From Desulfovibrionaceae bacterium (GTDB lineage Bacteria; Desulfobacterota; Desulfovibrionia; Desulfovibrionales; Desulfovibrionaceae), in assembly GCA_009783115.1 (NCBI GenBank), contig WRHT01000001.1, forward strand, positions 1-48,188: a stretch of DNA of 48,188 bases. Reading direction: 5' to 3'. The position numbers and the translations under genes were made by a program. Below are positions 6,620 to 15,079 of the stretch, one piece after another (within the stretch, counting starts at the first letter, position 1; each line of letters opens with the position of its first letter). The notes below the pieces were generated by a model. That model did no database searches, was not told where the DNA came from, and worked only from the letters and a program-made list of their open reading frames with translations.

Positions 6620-9600
6620 AGCACCCCCCGCGCCATGCGGCCCGCGTCATGCGCTCAGCTACCCGCTGCGCCTGCCGGGGTGAAAGCTGGCCTTCCAGCT
6701 TGAATTCGTTGTGTTGGTGGATCTGCCGGTTGTCGGAACGGGTGAAGGAAGTTCCGCCGCCGATGCTTTCCGCCGCCCGGATCTCGCTGGTGCGGATCAA
6801 TGCGTCCGCGAATGTCCCGCCGTTGGCCCGGATGCCGCGCATGATCGCCGCTTCCTGGCGGCTCAGAATTTCCTCGCCCTGGGATGCCCAGACCAGGGTT
6901 TTATCCTCCGGGTTCCGCGACCGGGGGACCATGCTGTAAAGGTCCGCATTGGCCGGGCCGACAATTCCGCCTTCCCGGAATGACGGCGGAGGCGGGGGCT
7001 GCTGGCGGGCAATCATGGCAAGCTGGACCGCGCCCAGGGTGCCAACAATGGAGGCGAAAATCGGCCCCAGGGGGATGCCGTAGGACATCGCCTGAGCCAC
7101 GCCCTGGGCTATGGACATCATGGCCTGGGCAAGGCTGGCCGCCTGGTTATACCTGAATTTTTTCAGTTCCATTTCATAGACTTTTTTCTCGTGATCCTTC
7201 TGCATGGCCTCCATCTTAGCCAGATGGTCGGCCTCAAGCTGCTCCATCTTCGCATTGTGTTCAGCCTCAAGCTCTTCCTTGGTCATGTTGGATTCTTCGA
7301 TCTGCAAAATTTCCTCGTCAAAGGCCGCCCGGGCCTCCTCAAGCTGTTCCTGGAGCGCCAGATATTCCTCGGCGGACATCATCTCCTGCATCTGTTCAAG
7401 GATGGCCGCCCGCTTCTCGTTGTATTCCTCGGTGATTTCCGTCTTGCGCCTTTCAGCCTCTTCAATTTGCTGGAGTTGCTCTTTGTAGGCGTCCTTCATG
7501 TCCTGGATCTGCTGCTTGTGTTCGGCTTCCATGCGCTTGCTGGCCGCACGGTATTCGCGCTCGGCCACCTGGATCTGTTGCTCGATGGTCTGGGTAAAAA
7601 ATTCGGTCAGGGTGCTTATGGATTCTTTCAGGTAGTTGGCGAATTGGGCGACTACCTCTTTCATGGAGACGGTTTGCTTTCCAAGTTCTTTATTTATTGC
7701 TGCTAACTGCGCTTTTAACGCTGTGAGTTCATCTCGCATTTCTTTTGAAATAGCTTGACCGGCGGCTTGCCTGGCTTGCATTTCAGCCAAAAGCAATTCA
7801 ATTCTTTTTTTTGTCCATTCCCTGCGAATTTCTAATATTTCACGTTCTGATTCTTTTTCATTTATAGTTGACATTTTGGCGAGTTCGATTTTTCGCTCAT
7901 AAAATGTATTTAGGTTTTTCAGGCGTTCCGCCGTAACCTCTCGCTGTGTCGCCTGGATAGCTTTTATTTCTTCGTCCGAAATGCGCCCATTAACCCTGAT
8001 AGATTCTTCAGCATTGGCAATCTGCATGGCAAGACGGGCGTCCAGATATTCCCGGCGCTTTTCCAGGGACTCCGCGTCAATGGTGATTTCAGCGGCGGCG
8101 GCGGCCTTGGCCAGGGTAACGCGGGCCTGATAGGCGGCCTCCAGTTCCCGGCCCGCTATAGCCTGGGTGACTTCCCGGCTTTTATCGGCGACCTCCTGGA
8201 GGCGCTTGACTTCTTCTTCCGTCAGGACTTGTCCGGCGGCCACCTGCGCAGCATACTTTTCACGGAGGAGCTTTTCCCGGTCCTGGAGGTATTTTGCCTC
8301 AATGGAGAGCAGGGCGTCCGACCGGCCTTGTTCGTCCTTGACCAGGGCCGTGGCGATCTGGCGCTGGGTGGCATATTGGTCTTCAAGCTTCTGGAGTTGG
8401 TCCTTTTGGGCCTCGGCTACGCGCCGCGTCAATTCGGCAATTTGTACGTTCAGAGCCGCCTTTTTTTCCGCATTTTCTTCCGCTGCCGCCTTCTCCCTCA
8501 GCAACGTGAGGGCGGACTCAGCCGTTTTCCTGGTGAAATCCTCTGTAGCCTTCTTGGCTCCTTCCGTTGCACTGGTGTACTGCCGGAGATATTCAGCTGC
8601 TTCCTGGGCAGTTTCTATCTTGGCGGTCTGTTCCAATACGCGGAGAGCGTTTCCGATATCGTCGCTTATCTGGGCCAGGGCTTTTTCTTTTTGAAGAAGT
8701 TCATCAGCGCCTACTGCTACGGTTGTCTGGACGGTTGCCAATTCGTCCATACTTTTGATCATACTTTTGAGGCCGGGATGATCTTCATACCGTGCTTCAA
8801 TTTTTCTCAGTTCCTCAAGGGCATCCGCTGCGGTTATCGTTTTGTCCGTCATCTGTCGAAGTATCGGGACGGCTTCTTGCATAGCTGGACTGAGTTCTTT
8901 TGCGCTAATCGTTATTTCCTGAAATCTTTTCCGCATTGTTCCAGCTTTATCTTCCAGTTCATCAAGAGTTTTCTTTTGCTCTTCGTATGCTTTCCGGCGT
9001 TCCCTTAGTACTTCCCGCGCCGCCGCGATCTCCATCTGCGAGGCCGTCCTGCCGGATTCCAGGGCCTTTTTGCCAAGCTCCAGGAAGCCTTCTTTCATCT
9101 CTTGGATCTTTTTGTCATTCCGGGTCAGGACTTGGTAGAGCTTGTAAAAGGCGGCCACCGCCACGCCCATGCCGATCATGAGGGGGCCGCCGACCACGTT
9201 GGAAAGACCGCCCAAAGCGCGTGCAAGCCCGGAGGACGCGCCGCTCATGCTCAACATAGCTCTGAACATTTTGGACATGGCTCGTTCCGCGTCCGTCATC
9301 GCGGCCTTGGCCTTGTTTAGGGCGGACTGGTTGACGGCTACGGTGATTTCGTGCTTTTTCCCGGTCAGTTTTTGAATTGCTTTTTCAACGGAGGCGAGGT
9401 CGCGTTTCACCTTGTCGGTTTGCGGGGCTTCAACAAGGATTTTCCGGCGCTTTTCCAGCTTTTGCAGACCCCGCTCAACCTTCTCAAGCTCTTCCTGGGC
9501 CTTCCGCAAGTCCCCGGCGGTTTCAATCTTGATTTCCTGTTCGCTCTTCTTCTCAACGCCATCAAGGGCGTCAAGTACCCCTTCCAGCCCCTCAGTAGCC

Positions 9601-9740
9601 TCTTCCGCGTCAATCTCGATCTTCGTGCGCCCGAGGCCCGTAACTTTCTGTTTTACAGCGTCAAGCACCCGGCCCAGCTTATCTACGTCGGAGGTGTCAA
9701 CCTTGACGTTGACTTGCATCATGTCAACTGCATCAGCCAT
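6612..9740 (-). CDS. Tail tape measure protein
   Basis: At 1042 residues this is the longest gene of the phage. It is almost entirely coiled coil, with long Glu/Lys/Ala-rich heptads between residues 40-130 and 220-850. Two hydrophobic stretches occur, one near residue 185 (GGPLMIGMGVAVAAFYKLY) and one near residue 920 (YGIPLGPIFASIVGTLGAV), as expected for segments that insert into the host membrane on DNA entry. The length predicts a tail of roughly 150 nm by the usual 0.15 nm per residue rule. It overlaps both neighbouring genes by 8 bases. Confidence 0.9.
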   Translation of the reverse strand: MADAVDMMQVNVKVDTSDVDKLGRVLDAVKQKVTGLGRTKIEIDAEEATEGLEGVLDALDGVEKKSEQEIKIETAGDLRKAQEELEKVERGLQKLEKRRKILVEAPQTDKVKRDLASVEKAIQKLTGKKHEITVAVNQSALNKAKAAMTDAERAMSKMFRAMLSMSGASSGLARALGGLSNVVGGPLMIGMGVAVAAFYKLYQVLTRNDKKIQEMKEGFLELGKKALESGRTASQMEIAAAREVLRERRKAYEEQKKTLDELEDKAGTMRKRFQEITISAKELSPAMQEAVPILRQMTDKTITAADALEELRKIEARYEDHPGLKSMIKSMDELATVQTTVAVGADELLQKEKALAQISDDIGNALRVLEQTAKIETAQEAAEYLRQYTSATEGAKKATEDFTRKTAESALTLLREKAAAEENAEKKAALNVQIAELTRRVAEAQKDQLQKLEDQYATQRQIATALVKDEQGRSDALLSIEAKYLQDREKLLREKYAAQVAAGQVLTEEEVKRLQEVADKSREVTQAIAGRELEAAYQARVTLAKAAAAAEITIDAESLEKRREYLDARLAMQIANAEESIRVNGRISDEEIKAIQATQREVTAERLKNLNTFYERKIELAKMSTINEKESEREILEIRREWTKKRIELLLAEMQARQAAGQAISKEMRDELTALKAQLAAINKELGKQTVSMKEVVAQFANYLKESISTLTEFFTQTIEQQIQVAEREYRAASKRMEAEHKQQIQDMKDAYKEQLQQIEEAERRKTEITEEYNEKRAAILEQMQEMMSAEEYLALQEQLEEARAAFDEEILQIEESNMTKEELEAEHNAKMEQLEADHLAKMEAMQKDHEKKVYEMELKKFRYNQAASLAQAMMSIAQGVAQAMSYGIPLGPIFASIVGTLGAVQLAMIARQQPPPPPSFREGGIVGPANADLYSMVPRSRNPEDKTLVWASQGEEILSRQEAAIMRGIRANGGTFADALIRTSEIRAAESIGGGTSFTRSDNRQIHQHNEFKLEGQLSPRQAQRVAERMTRAAWRGGCYG

Positions 9741-10380
9741 TTGCCGCCTTCCTCAACTCCCGCGCCCGCACATCCAGCCATGATTCCCGCTGTTCCGCCT
9801 CCGGGCGTTCCCGGACGGCCAATGCCACCCGCCGCTTAATCCGGGCAACCTCAGCCCTGTATTTCCTCTCCGCCGCCGTTTTCGCGGGCAGGGTGGAAAG
9901 ATCCAGCGCCCGATAGTGCATGTAGTAATCCCTGAGCATGGTCCCGGAGAGCGGGAGGCTGTTCACCAGGGCCAGGAATTTCCACCAATGGAGGGTATCC
10001 TTCACCTCGCACAAATCCACCCCGTAAACCTGCAAAAACGCCGCATAGATGGCCTCAAAGTCCTCGGCATAGTCCAGCACCCTTTCGCGGGGTTTCCGGC
10101 TCTCAGGGGCCCCCTGGGGCGTTTCCTGCCCCCCTCTGAAAAACCACCATAGCCGCTCAAATATCCCGGCCCTGGTTTTCCCCGGGAGCGATCCGGGCCA
10201 TACCTCCCGCCCGTCCCGCTCCCAGGAGATGATCGCGTCTTCCAGAATGCGCAAAGACTCGCCCGGCGCGCAGACCTCAAGACGTTTGCCCAGGCGTATC
10301 CAGAAGGCCGCCCCGGTGTGGATCTTTACCGTGTTTCCGCCGACCTCAAATCCGCTCGGCAGTCCCGTATCAAACCGCAT
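9733..10380 (-). CDS. Bacteriophage Gp15-family protein
   Basis: The protein carries the Gp15 signature DYAEDFEAIYAAFLQ then LHWWKFLALVNSLPLSG. The family occurs just before tape measure genes and is thought to act in tail assembly. The start is placed at 10380; a start at 10404 is possible but adds an unlikely MRCAAVFP leader. The gene overlaps the preceding chaperone gene by 11 bases in another frame. I looked for a slippery heptamer that would fuse the two, as in lambda gpG-gpGT, and found none. Confidence 0.8.
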   Translation of the reverse strand: MRFDTGLPSGFEVGGNTVKIHTGAAFWIRLGKRLEVCAPGESLRILEDAIISWERDGREVWPGSLPGKTRAGIFERLWWFFRGGQETPQGAPESRKPRERVLDYAEDFEAIYAAFLQVYGVDLCEVKDTLHWWKFLALVNSLPLSGTMLRDYYMHYRALDLSTLPAKTAAERKYRAEVARIKRRVALAVRERPEAEQRESWLDVRARELRKAANG

Positions 10381-10657
10381 CGGGAATACAGCGGCGCACC
10401 GCATCCGCCGCCAGCCGCATGTAATCGTCCATGATCATGGCATCCAGATCCGGCAAAGCTTCCTGGTACGCCTCCGGTCCCAGCGCCCACTCCATAGCCC
10501 TGAAGGCAAAGTAGAGGGTTCCCATCGGGTTTTTCTCCTCTTGGGCCATCTGAACGGCGCGCACTACCCCGGCGGGCAAAGTGTGGGGCGTCCCCACAAG
10601 ATCATAGACCCGCCCGCCGATCTCCACGGTCATTTCACGCATGATGTTGTCACGCAT
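10370..10657 (-). CDS. Tail assembly chaperone-like protein
   Basis: A 95-residue protein between the tail tube gene and the Gp15 gene. This is the position of the gpG-type tail assembly chaperone, which coats the tape measure before tube polymerisation. The sequence (IGGRVYDLVGTPHTLPAGVV, acidic helical end) fits that role, but the assignment is mainly from position and size. Confidence 0.6.
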   Translation of the reverse strand: MRDNIMREMTVEIGGRVYDLVGTPHTLPAGVVRAVQMAQEEKNPMGTLYFAFRAMEWALGPEAYQEALPDLDAMIMDDYMRLAADAVRRCIPDAV

Positions 10658-10660
10658 GGC

Positions 10661-11269
10661 TTATGCCGCCGTGATGGTGAAAATGTCGGAGATCTTCAGG
10701 GTCGGCACGGAAGTGAAAGCGTTGGCCGTCCAGGTTTCCTCATCCGGGTCGTAATTGGCGCTATCCGTCCCAAGCTCCACATAACCGGAAGTAATGTCGC
10801 CGGTAGTGCGGATTTCGGAGATGATGCGGGATTCCTCGCCGCCCGCGCCGCCAAGACTGCTGACCGTGATTTTGACCTTGGCCGACTGCGCGAAACAGGC
10901 GTCCGGCACCCTGGTCCCGTCTTCTTTCACTCCCAAGTTGGCATAGACCAGCAAGGCGTCATATTCCTCGTTCACCTGCTGGAGGAGGCCGGAGGCCATG
11001 ATCATGTCATGCGCCGGGTTGTTGGGAGTTAAAGGGAATTCCAGCGGGAAGGTGAAGCCGCCCGGAGTATTTTTTACGGTCGGCAAATTCTGGTCAATGG
11101 TGCGCCGTTCCTCGCTTTCCACGGATATGGCGTAGGCGCTGTTTTCAACGCCTTTGCCGATGAAGTGATAATGCGTCCCGCCGTCCAGGCCGGAATGCCT
11201 CAGAAACGCCCGCCATTCGGCGCGGTTGTAGGTCGGATTTTGCAGAGCTTTAAGAAGATCGTAAGCCAT
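10661..11269 (-). CDS. Major tail tube protein
   Basis: A 202-residue beta-rich protein located between the connector proteins and the tail chaperones, the usual position of the siphovirus tail tube subunit. Segments such as GGFTFPLEFPLTPNNPAHDMI and the Thr/Ser-rich C-terminus fit tube proteins seen with the Gp15 module. A good ribosome-binding site (GAGGG) lies 7-8 bases before the start. Confidence 0.75.
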   Translation of the reverse strand: MAYDLLKALQNPTYNRAEWRAFLRHSGLDGGTHYHFIGKGVENSAYAISVESEERRTIDQNLPTVKNTPGGFTFPLEFPLTPNNPAHDMIMASGLLQQVNEEYDALLVYANLGVKEDGTRVPDACFAQSAKVKITVSSLGGAGGEESRIISEIRTTGDITSGYVELGTDSANYDPDEETWTANAFTSVPTLKISDIFTITAA

Positions 11270-11273
11270 GATG

Positions 11274-11729
11274 TTATCCCTCGCAGAGTAGGTTAAATCT
11301 CAGATCCAGCGCGTATCCGCTGTATTTCTCCGTGGCGATGACCTGGGCCGGCCTTGCCGCGGCTTCCATTGCCTTAAATTTCACGCCGGCCGGCAGCTGG
11401 GGAATTATCCGCCGCCGCGCCATATCCTGAAGCCTGTCTGACAGTTCCTCCAGGTACACGGCAAAGGCGATATATTCCGCGCCGTCCGGAACGATGGCCT
11501 GTTTTGACAAAAGCTCAAAAGACCATGTCTCAAGCCGTGTTCCGTCAATGTACCTTTTGGCTACCGCGCCGGAGGCGTTCATCTTCATACGGATGCCGGT
11601 CCATTCTTCCCCGGCTTCGCCTTCGGCTATTTCCACCTGGAGGCCGGTTTCCGGCACTCCCGGCAGGGCATTGAGGGCCGTCTCGATGAAATCCCTGACG
11701 GCCTTGTATATGTCCGTATTCCGGCTCAT
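11274..11729 (-). CDS. Minor capsid / tail terminator protein
   Basis: This 151-residue protein is third in a row of three small connector genes between the capsid and tube genes. Order and size match the minor capsid module (Minor_capsid_1, 2, 3) that accompanies Gp15 and GP20 genes in many temperate phages. The last of the three usually closes the tail tube at the neck. It overlaps the preceding gene by 4 bases. Confidence 0.65.
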   Translation of the reverse strand: MSRNTDIYKAVRDFIETALNALPGVPETGLQVEIAEGEAGEEWTGIRMKMNASGAVAKRYIDGTRLETWSFELLSKQAIVPDGAEYIAFAVYLEELSDRLQDMARRRIIPQLPAGVKFKAMEAAARPAQVIATEKYSGYALDLRFNLLCEG

Positions 11730-12190
11730 TTGAGCATCGCCTTGAAGCCTTTAAGGAGTTCATCCTTGTGCTGGGCCGCCGCGTATTCCGTCCAGCGGGA
11801 GCGGGGTTCCCTGATGAGATTTCCTTCCAGGGCCGCGCCTTTGCTGTAATTGAACGGCTTGCCGTCTTTCGTGACGCCATACCATTGCCAGAGCGTATAT
11901 ATTGACCTGTAAATCCAGCCGGTAGCGGTGTTTTTACTGGTCCGCAGTTCTTCATCTTCGTTTCCTTTCTGCTCTCTCTCGCCCGACCCGCCGATCCGCG
12001 TCCCTTCTTTGGTGGTGTATTGGAATGTGTGTTGCAGAGCGCCGGTCTCCATCGGCGTATAGGAATCACACTTCTTCTTGCACTCCGCCACCAGCCAGTT
12101 GGTTGCCGTCCGGATTTTGGCCTCCACCGCCTTTTTCGCGGCTTTCAGGGCCTCTTCGTCCAGCGCGATTTCAATTTGGAGTTTTGCCAC
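11726..12190 (-). CDS. Minor capsid protein (HK97 gp10-like)
   Basis: A 154-residue protein with an N-terminal basic helix (EALKAAKKAVEAKI) followed by a conserved part with SYTPMETGALQHTFQY. This matches the P-x-x-T-G-x-L pattern of gp10-like neck proteins. It lies second in the connector cluster and is translationally coupled to the next gene by ATGA. Confidence 0.72.
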   Translation of the reverse strand: MAKLQIEIALDEEALKAAKKAVEAKIRTATNWLVAECKKKCDSYTPMETGALQHTFQYTTKEGTRIGGSGEREQKGNEDEELRTSKNTATGWIYRSIYTLWQWYGVTKDGKPFNYSKGAALEGNLIREPRSRWTEYAAAQHKDELLKGFKAMLK

Positions 12191-12193
12191 GGA

Positions 12194-12655
12194 CTACCCC
12201 ACAAGCTGGATATTATGCAGGGTATCCGCCGCGCAGGTGGCTATACGGGAAGTTTTCAGGAGACGCATCCCCAAGGCGGAAAAACGCGCCGCCGTCATAT
12301 CCTTGGCCGGGATGATCTCTCCCGCCGGGAATGACTCATGCTCCCCGGAGAAAAGCCACATATCCGCGTGGAGCGTGAAGAATCCGGTCAGTTGTTCCTC
12401 ATCCGTGAGCAATTTCCAGCCCGGCGACAGGGCCAGCTTCCGCCCCCCGGCGTCCGTGTTTACGGCGTCATAAACAACCTGAAAGTGCATCTCGGTATTG
12501 ACCGCCTGGCCGAAGCGAAACGCCGGAGCCTCCTGCATATTTATATACTTGAGAACCACCGGAATAAGCCCCGGTTGATGAGTCAGGGCATTAAACACCG
12601 TCACCGTATGCGGCAGAAACCGCCGTTCAATCGGGCGAACCTCTATCTTGCGCAT
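12194..12655 (-). CDS. Minor capsid / head-tail joining protein
   Basis: A 153-residue beta-rich protein with RRFLPHTVTVFN near the N-terminus, as in head closure proteins. It is first in the cluster of three connector genes, overlaps the upstream gene by 13 bases and ends 4 bases before the next. The function is inferred from position and weak similarity. Confidence 0.6.
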   Translation of the reverse strand: MRKIEVRPIERRFLPHTVTVFNALTHQPGLIPVVLKYINMQEAPAFRFGQAVNTEMHFQVVYDAVNTDAGGRKLALSPGWKLLTDEEQLTGFFTLHADMWLFSGEHESFPAGEIIPAKDMTAARFSALGMRLLKTSRIATCAADTLHNIQLVG

Positions 12656-12924
12656 AACCCCGCCCCTGCCAGCAGAGGCCGGACAAAAGGCGATATATTC
12701 GCCTGCCCGGCCCCTGCCACGTTGAAGGAATAGGTTACGCCGTTCATTCCTTGAGACGCCACGTCACTTTTGATCGCGCCAAGCTCGCGCATGTGGGCGA
12801 TTTGCAGAGCCACGGCCCGATTGTAAATCTCCAATCCGGACTCAGTAAGCTCCGACAGGCTGAAAACCATCATGTCCAACACGATGGCCTCAGCCTGGAC
12901 GGTCAAAAGCTCTTCACCCGTCAT
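12643..12924 (-). CDS. Head-tail adaptor-like small protein
   Basis: A 93-residue, mostly helical protein between the capsid and head closure genes. In siphoviruses this slot holds the adaptor (gp6-like) that binds under the portal. The pattern of helices (LTVQAEAIVLDMMVF, ESGLEIYNRAVALQIAH) and a Gly/Ser-rich end fits, but the sequence itself is not diagnostic. Confidence 0.55.
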   Translation of the reverse strand: MTGEELLTVQAEAIVLDMMVFSLSELTESGLEIYNRAVALQIAHMRELGAIKSDVASQGMNGVTYSFNVAGAGQANISPFVRPLLAGAGLCAR

Positions 12925-12929
12925 CAGGA

Positions 12930-13106
12930 TTACTCCGTCTCCACCTTGGCCGCCCCCTTTGCTGGAGCCTTCGGGAGTGCCTGGGCCCCGGATTGGGTCT
13001 TCGGTTTCGGCGTGTAAACCTTGTATCCGGCAGCGGTGTATTTACTCACCTGGTCCGGATTTATCCTTCGGCTGATGCCGTTTTTGCGCACGATTACTTT
13101 TTCCAT
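12930..13106 (-). CDS. Small basic protein between capsid and adaptor genes
   Basis: A 58-residue basic protein that begins MEKVIVRKNGISRRI and ends in a Lys/Ala/Pro-rich tail. A perfect AGGAGG ribosome-binding site lies 4 bases before the ATG, and it fills the gap exactly between the capsid gene and the adaptor gene. Short proteins of this kind, with a turn after KVY, occur at this position in many tailed phages, but their function is unknown. A structural or decoration role is an inference from position. Confidence 0.7.
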   Translation of the reverse strand: MEKVIVRKNGISRRINPDQVSKYTAAGYKVYTPKPKTQSGAQALPKAPAKGAAKVETE

Positions 13107-13114
13107 GATTCCTC

Positions 13115-14008
13115 CTATTCTTTATGCGCGTAGATGGCCGGCGCTTTGTTCGTTGGGACGAAGATGTCGTGGTAAATACGGTAGTCAAACTGCGTGGCGT
13201 TGGCCCGCTGGTTGACCGTGGGGCCGAAAATGCGCGGGATGGCATGTTTGGTTACCGCGCTCACCGCCGGCAAGTGCACCAGCAGGAAGTTAAGAGGGGT
13301 TTCATCAGCACCCTTCACGAATCCGCCTTGCGCTTCGCCATCCATTCCGGAAAGCAACTGAATACCCGAGAAGAATCGCGCCGGAGGCACGATGGTGATA
13401 TTGATCCCGTCCAAGGTGTCAAAGTTGGAATCGGAACTCTGTGCCGGAACCAGGCGTTCGCGTTCTACCTTGTCACGCCGGAGCATGTGATACATTCTCA
13501 CCGACATGAAAACATGGCGGTTTTCCTGGGGAACTTCCGCATTGTCCAGAGTCTCCAAAGCAACATCCCAGGCGGCGATAGCCTCGTCGGCGGCATTAAA
13601 ATACAGGCTCTCCATATTCCATGCCTGGTTGGCAATCTTGGCGAAACGCAGGGCATCGATTTCCGGAGTGACGTATTCATCCATGAACTGCGCCACCAGG
13701 TTGAGCAGCGGCAGGTCCAGGGCTTCGGTGTTGTCCATTTCGTCCACCTGGAAGAGACGGCCCCGGTCGTATTCCAGGGAATAGGGGTCCCATTCCAGGG
13801 TGATGTCGCCGGAGACATACCCATCGGCCCGGCTGTAATCGCCAAGCCCCTGGAGGGACTGACGGGCGATCCAGATAACCTTGGGGTTGTCGCTGGGGCG
13901 GATATAGGCGTTATTGCCTTCCAAAATGGCGGATCTTGCCCCCATGAGATAGATCCGATCCAGGGCCGCTTTGTAGAGTTCGGCAAGGCTGATGTTATTA
14001 GCAGCCAT
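13115..14008 (-). CDS. Major capsid protein
   Basis: A 297-residue protein following the scaffold gene. The sequence is typical of HK97-fold capsid proteins of the Gp20-associated type: N-terminal helix (SLAELYKAALDRIY), LEWDPYSLEYDRGRLFQVDEMDN (split across the E-loop region), FMDEYVTPEIDALRFAKIA, and an end with VNQRANATQFDYRIYHDIFVP. No separate maturation protease gene is visible, consistent with a scaffold-dependent capsid. Confidence 0.85.
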   Translation of the reverse strand: MAANNISLAELYKAALDRIYLMGARSAILEGNNAYIRPSDNPKVIWIARQSLQGLGDYSRADGYVSGDITLEWDPYSLEYDRGRLFQVDEMDNTEALDLPLLNLVAQFMDEYVTPEIDALRFAKIANQAWNMESLYFNAADEAIAAWDVALETLDNAEVPQENRHVFMSVRMYHMLRRDKVERERLVPAQSSDSNFDTLDGINITIVPPARFFSGIQLLSGMDGEAQGGFVKGADETPLNFLLVHLPAVSAVTKHAIPRIFGPTVNQRANATQFDYRIYHDIFVPTNKAPAIYAHKE

Positions 14009-14013
14009 GATTT

Positions 14014-14619
14014 TTACCTCGGCTTTGGCCCCCTGCCGATAGCCGTCAAGGCCGCGTCAACCTGCTCCTGGGGAGTAGCCGCGCCGCCTTTTGTGGTGTC
14101 CATAAAGGTATTTCGGGAGGAGCCTGTCTGATACAAGAAGGTCTTTTCTTTTTGCTGGGCTTTGATCTTGTCCTCAACGCCCGCAATGCGTCCGCTGTCG
14201 TCAAAGTCCACCTTGTCCAGATCCAGCCCGAGAGCCTGGAAAGCCAGGTCGGGATCATGCGCCCCGGCCTTGGCAAGATCCGAGAGCACGGAAGTGCGCT
14301 TTTTTTCGTGCGCCGCCGTCCGCTCCAGGGCCGCAAGCTCTTTTTTGTGATCCTCGTCCAGGGTTTTGATTTTTCCCTGAAGCTCGGTCACCAGCTTTTC
14401 AGCCGCCCCGGCCTTGGCAATGTCGCCTTGAGCCGTATCGAGCTGCTTTTGCAGGGCTTCAGCCTTGTCGCGCTCGGTTTTTATTTCGGCGTCCGCCTTG
14501 GCCTTGCTGACGTATTCGCCGGAGGCGAGGTCGGCCAGTTTCATGCCGGAGGAGGCTTTTTTGAACTCTTCCTTGGCGGCATCCGAAAGCGCGGCCATGA
14601 TCTTTTCTGCTGCTGACAT
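14014..14619 (-). CDS. Capsid scaffolding protein (GP20-like)
   Basis: A 201-residue, highly charged coiled-coil protein immediately upstream of the capsid gene. This is the usual place and composition for the GP20-type minor structural/scaffold protein. The C-terminus holds a short basic tail (IGRGPKPR), the sort of end that binds capsid subunits. The start at 14619 is chosen because AAGGAG precedes it at a good distance. An upstream in-frame ATG at 14679 would read through a repeated leader sequence. Confidence 0.78.
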   Translation of the reverse strand: MSAAEKIMAALSDAAKEEFKKASSGMKLADLASGEYVSKAKADAEIKTERDKAEALQKQLDTAQGDIAKAGAAEKLVTELQGKIKTLDEDHKKELAALERTAAHEKKRTSVLSDLAKAGAHDPDLAFQALGLDLDKVDFDDSGRIAGVEDKIKAQQKEKTFLYQTGSSRNTFMDTTKGGAATPQEQVDAALTAIGRGPKPR

Positions 14620-14631
14620 GGTGTGACTCCT

Positions 14632-14710
14632 TGCGCTTATGGCCCCGCCGGGCGAAGTTTCGTGTTTATGGCCCCACATGGGCAGAAGTGCGCTTATGGC
14701 CCCGCCGGGC
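14632..14710. repeat. Three direct repeats in the leader of the scaffold gene
   Basis: TTATGGCCCC occurs three times at 27-30-base spacing. The outer copies (14632-14653 and 14689-14710) are identical over 22 bases; the middle copy (14662-14683) is diverged. On the transcribed minus strand the outer copies can fold into GCCC/GGGC mini-hairpins just before the scaffold ribosome-binding site. Confidence 0.7.
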
Positions 14711-14741
14711 TTTGACGGGAATTGTAGGCATGAGAGTCAAG

Positions 14742-14770
14742 AAAAAATCCAGAAGTTTTGGGAAATCCCG
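14742..14770 (-). promoter_or_regulatory. Late-gene control motif, copy 1 (capsid block)
   Basis: On the minus strand this reads CGGGATTTCCCAAAAC followed after five bases by GATTTTT. The same 16 bases and the downstream GATTTTT recur at 21876-21903 ahead of the lysis block. Both sites sit in intergenic gaps at the head of gene blocks read leftward. GGGA/TCCC forms a short inverted repeat, suggesting binding of a dimeric activator. No conventional -35 box is seen beside it; a TACAAT lies 30 bases downstream. Confidence 0.5.
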
Positions 14771-14787
14771 GAAACGGAATAAAAAAA

Positions 14788-14834
14788 GCCGGGATGAACC
14801 CGGCGAAAAAAGAAAAGCCCCGGATGGCCGGGGC
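14788..14834 (-). terminator. Tandem terminators between head and capsid blocks
   Basis: Two perfect hairpins lie side by side on the minus strand: GCCCCGG/CCGGGGC (14834-14817) and GCCGGG/CCCGGC (14804-14788). Each is followed by a T run (14816-14805 and 14787-14781). They end transcription coming from terminase, portal and the MuF/immunity genes, so the capsid block needs its own promoter or antitermination. Confidence 0.88.
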
Positions 14835-14857
14835 GGTAGGTGATGGGTGGGGGTATT

Positions 14858-15079
14858 TTAGGGGCGCTGTTCTGCCATCTTCAGCAGGGCGTCTTTCAGA
14901 AGTTGGGCTTTTTCGCCTCTGGTAATTAGTTCCTCTGCAAATTCTAGAGCATCCTCATAATGTACCCCATCAAAGATCGTTGGAGTCGGCTCCCCTGGCG
15001 GCAAAACCACTTCTATAAATTCAGAGACGCCCATTTCTCCGTATGCAAAATTTACCATCCATCCTGCATCAACCATCAT
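14858..15079 (-). CDS. Candidate immunity protein for the MuF toxin domain
   Basis: A 73-residue acidic protein that starts inside the stop codon of the MuF gene (ATGA overlap), with its ribosome-binding site (AGGAG) inside the toxin-coding 3' end. It is followed directly by tandem terminators. I recognise no domain. A small acidic gene tightly coupled to a variable C-terminal toxin domain is what MuF polymorphic toxin systems show for their immunity genes. This role is an inference from position, size and charge. Confidence 0.5.
   Translation of the reverse strand: MMVDAGWMVNFAYGEMGVSEFIEVVLPPGEPTPTIFDGVHYEDALEFAEELITRGEKAQLLKDALLKMAEQRP

Noticed and set aside
7191..9839. Several long plus-strand frames opposite the tape measure gene
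   Set aside because: They result from the biased codon use of a coiled-coil gene and have Leu/Phe- or Ser/Arg-rich nonsense composition.
10370..10404. Programmed frameshift between the tail chaperone and Gp15 genes
   Set aside because: The reading frames overlap, but no slippery heptamer of the X-XXY-YYZ type is visible in the overlap.
13124..14131. 335-residue plus-strand frame opposite the capsid gene
   Set aside because: It mirrors the capsid and scaffold genes, has no ribosome-binding site and no protein-like features. The minus-strand genes fit phage families.
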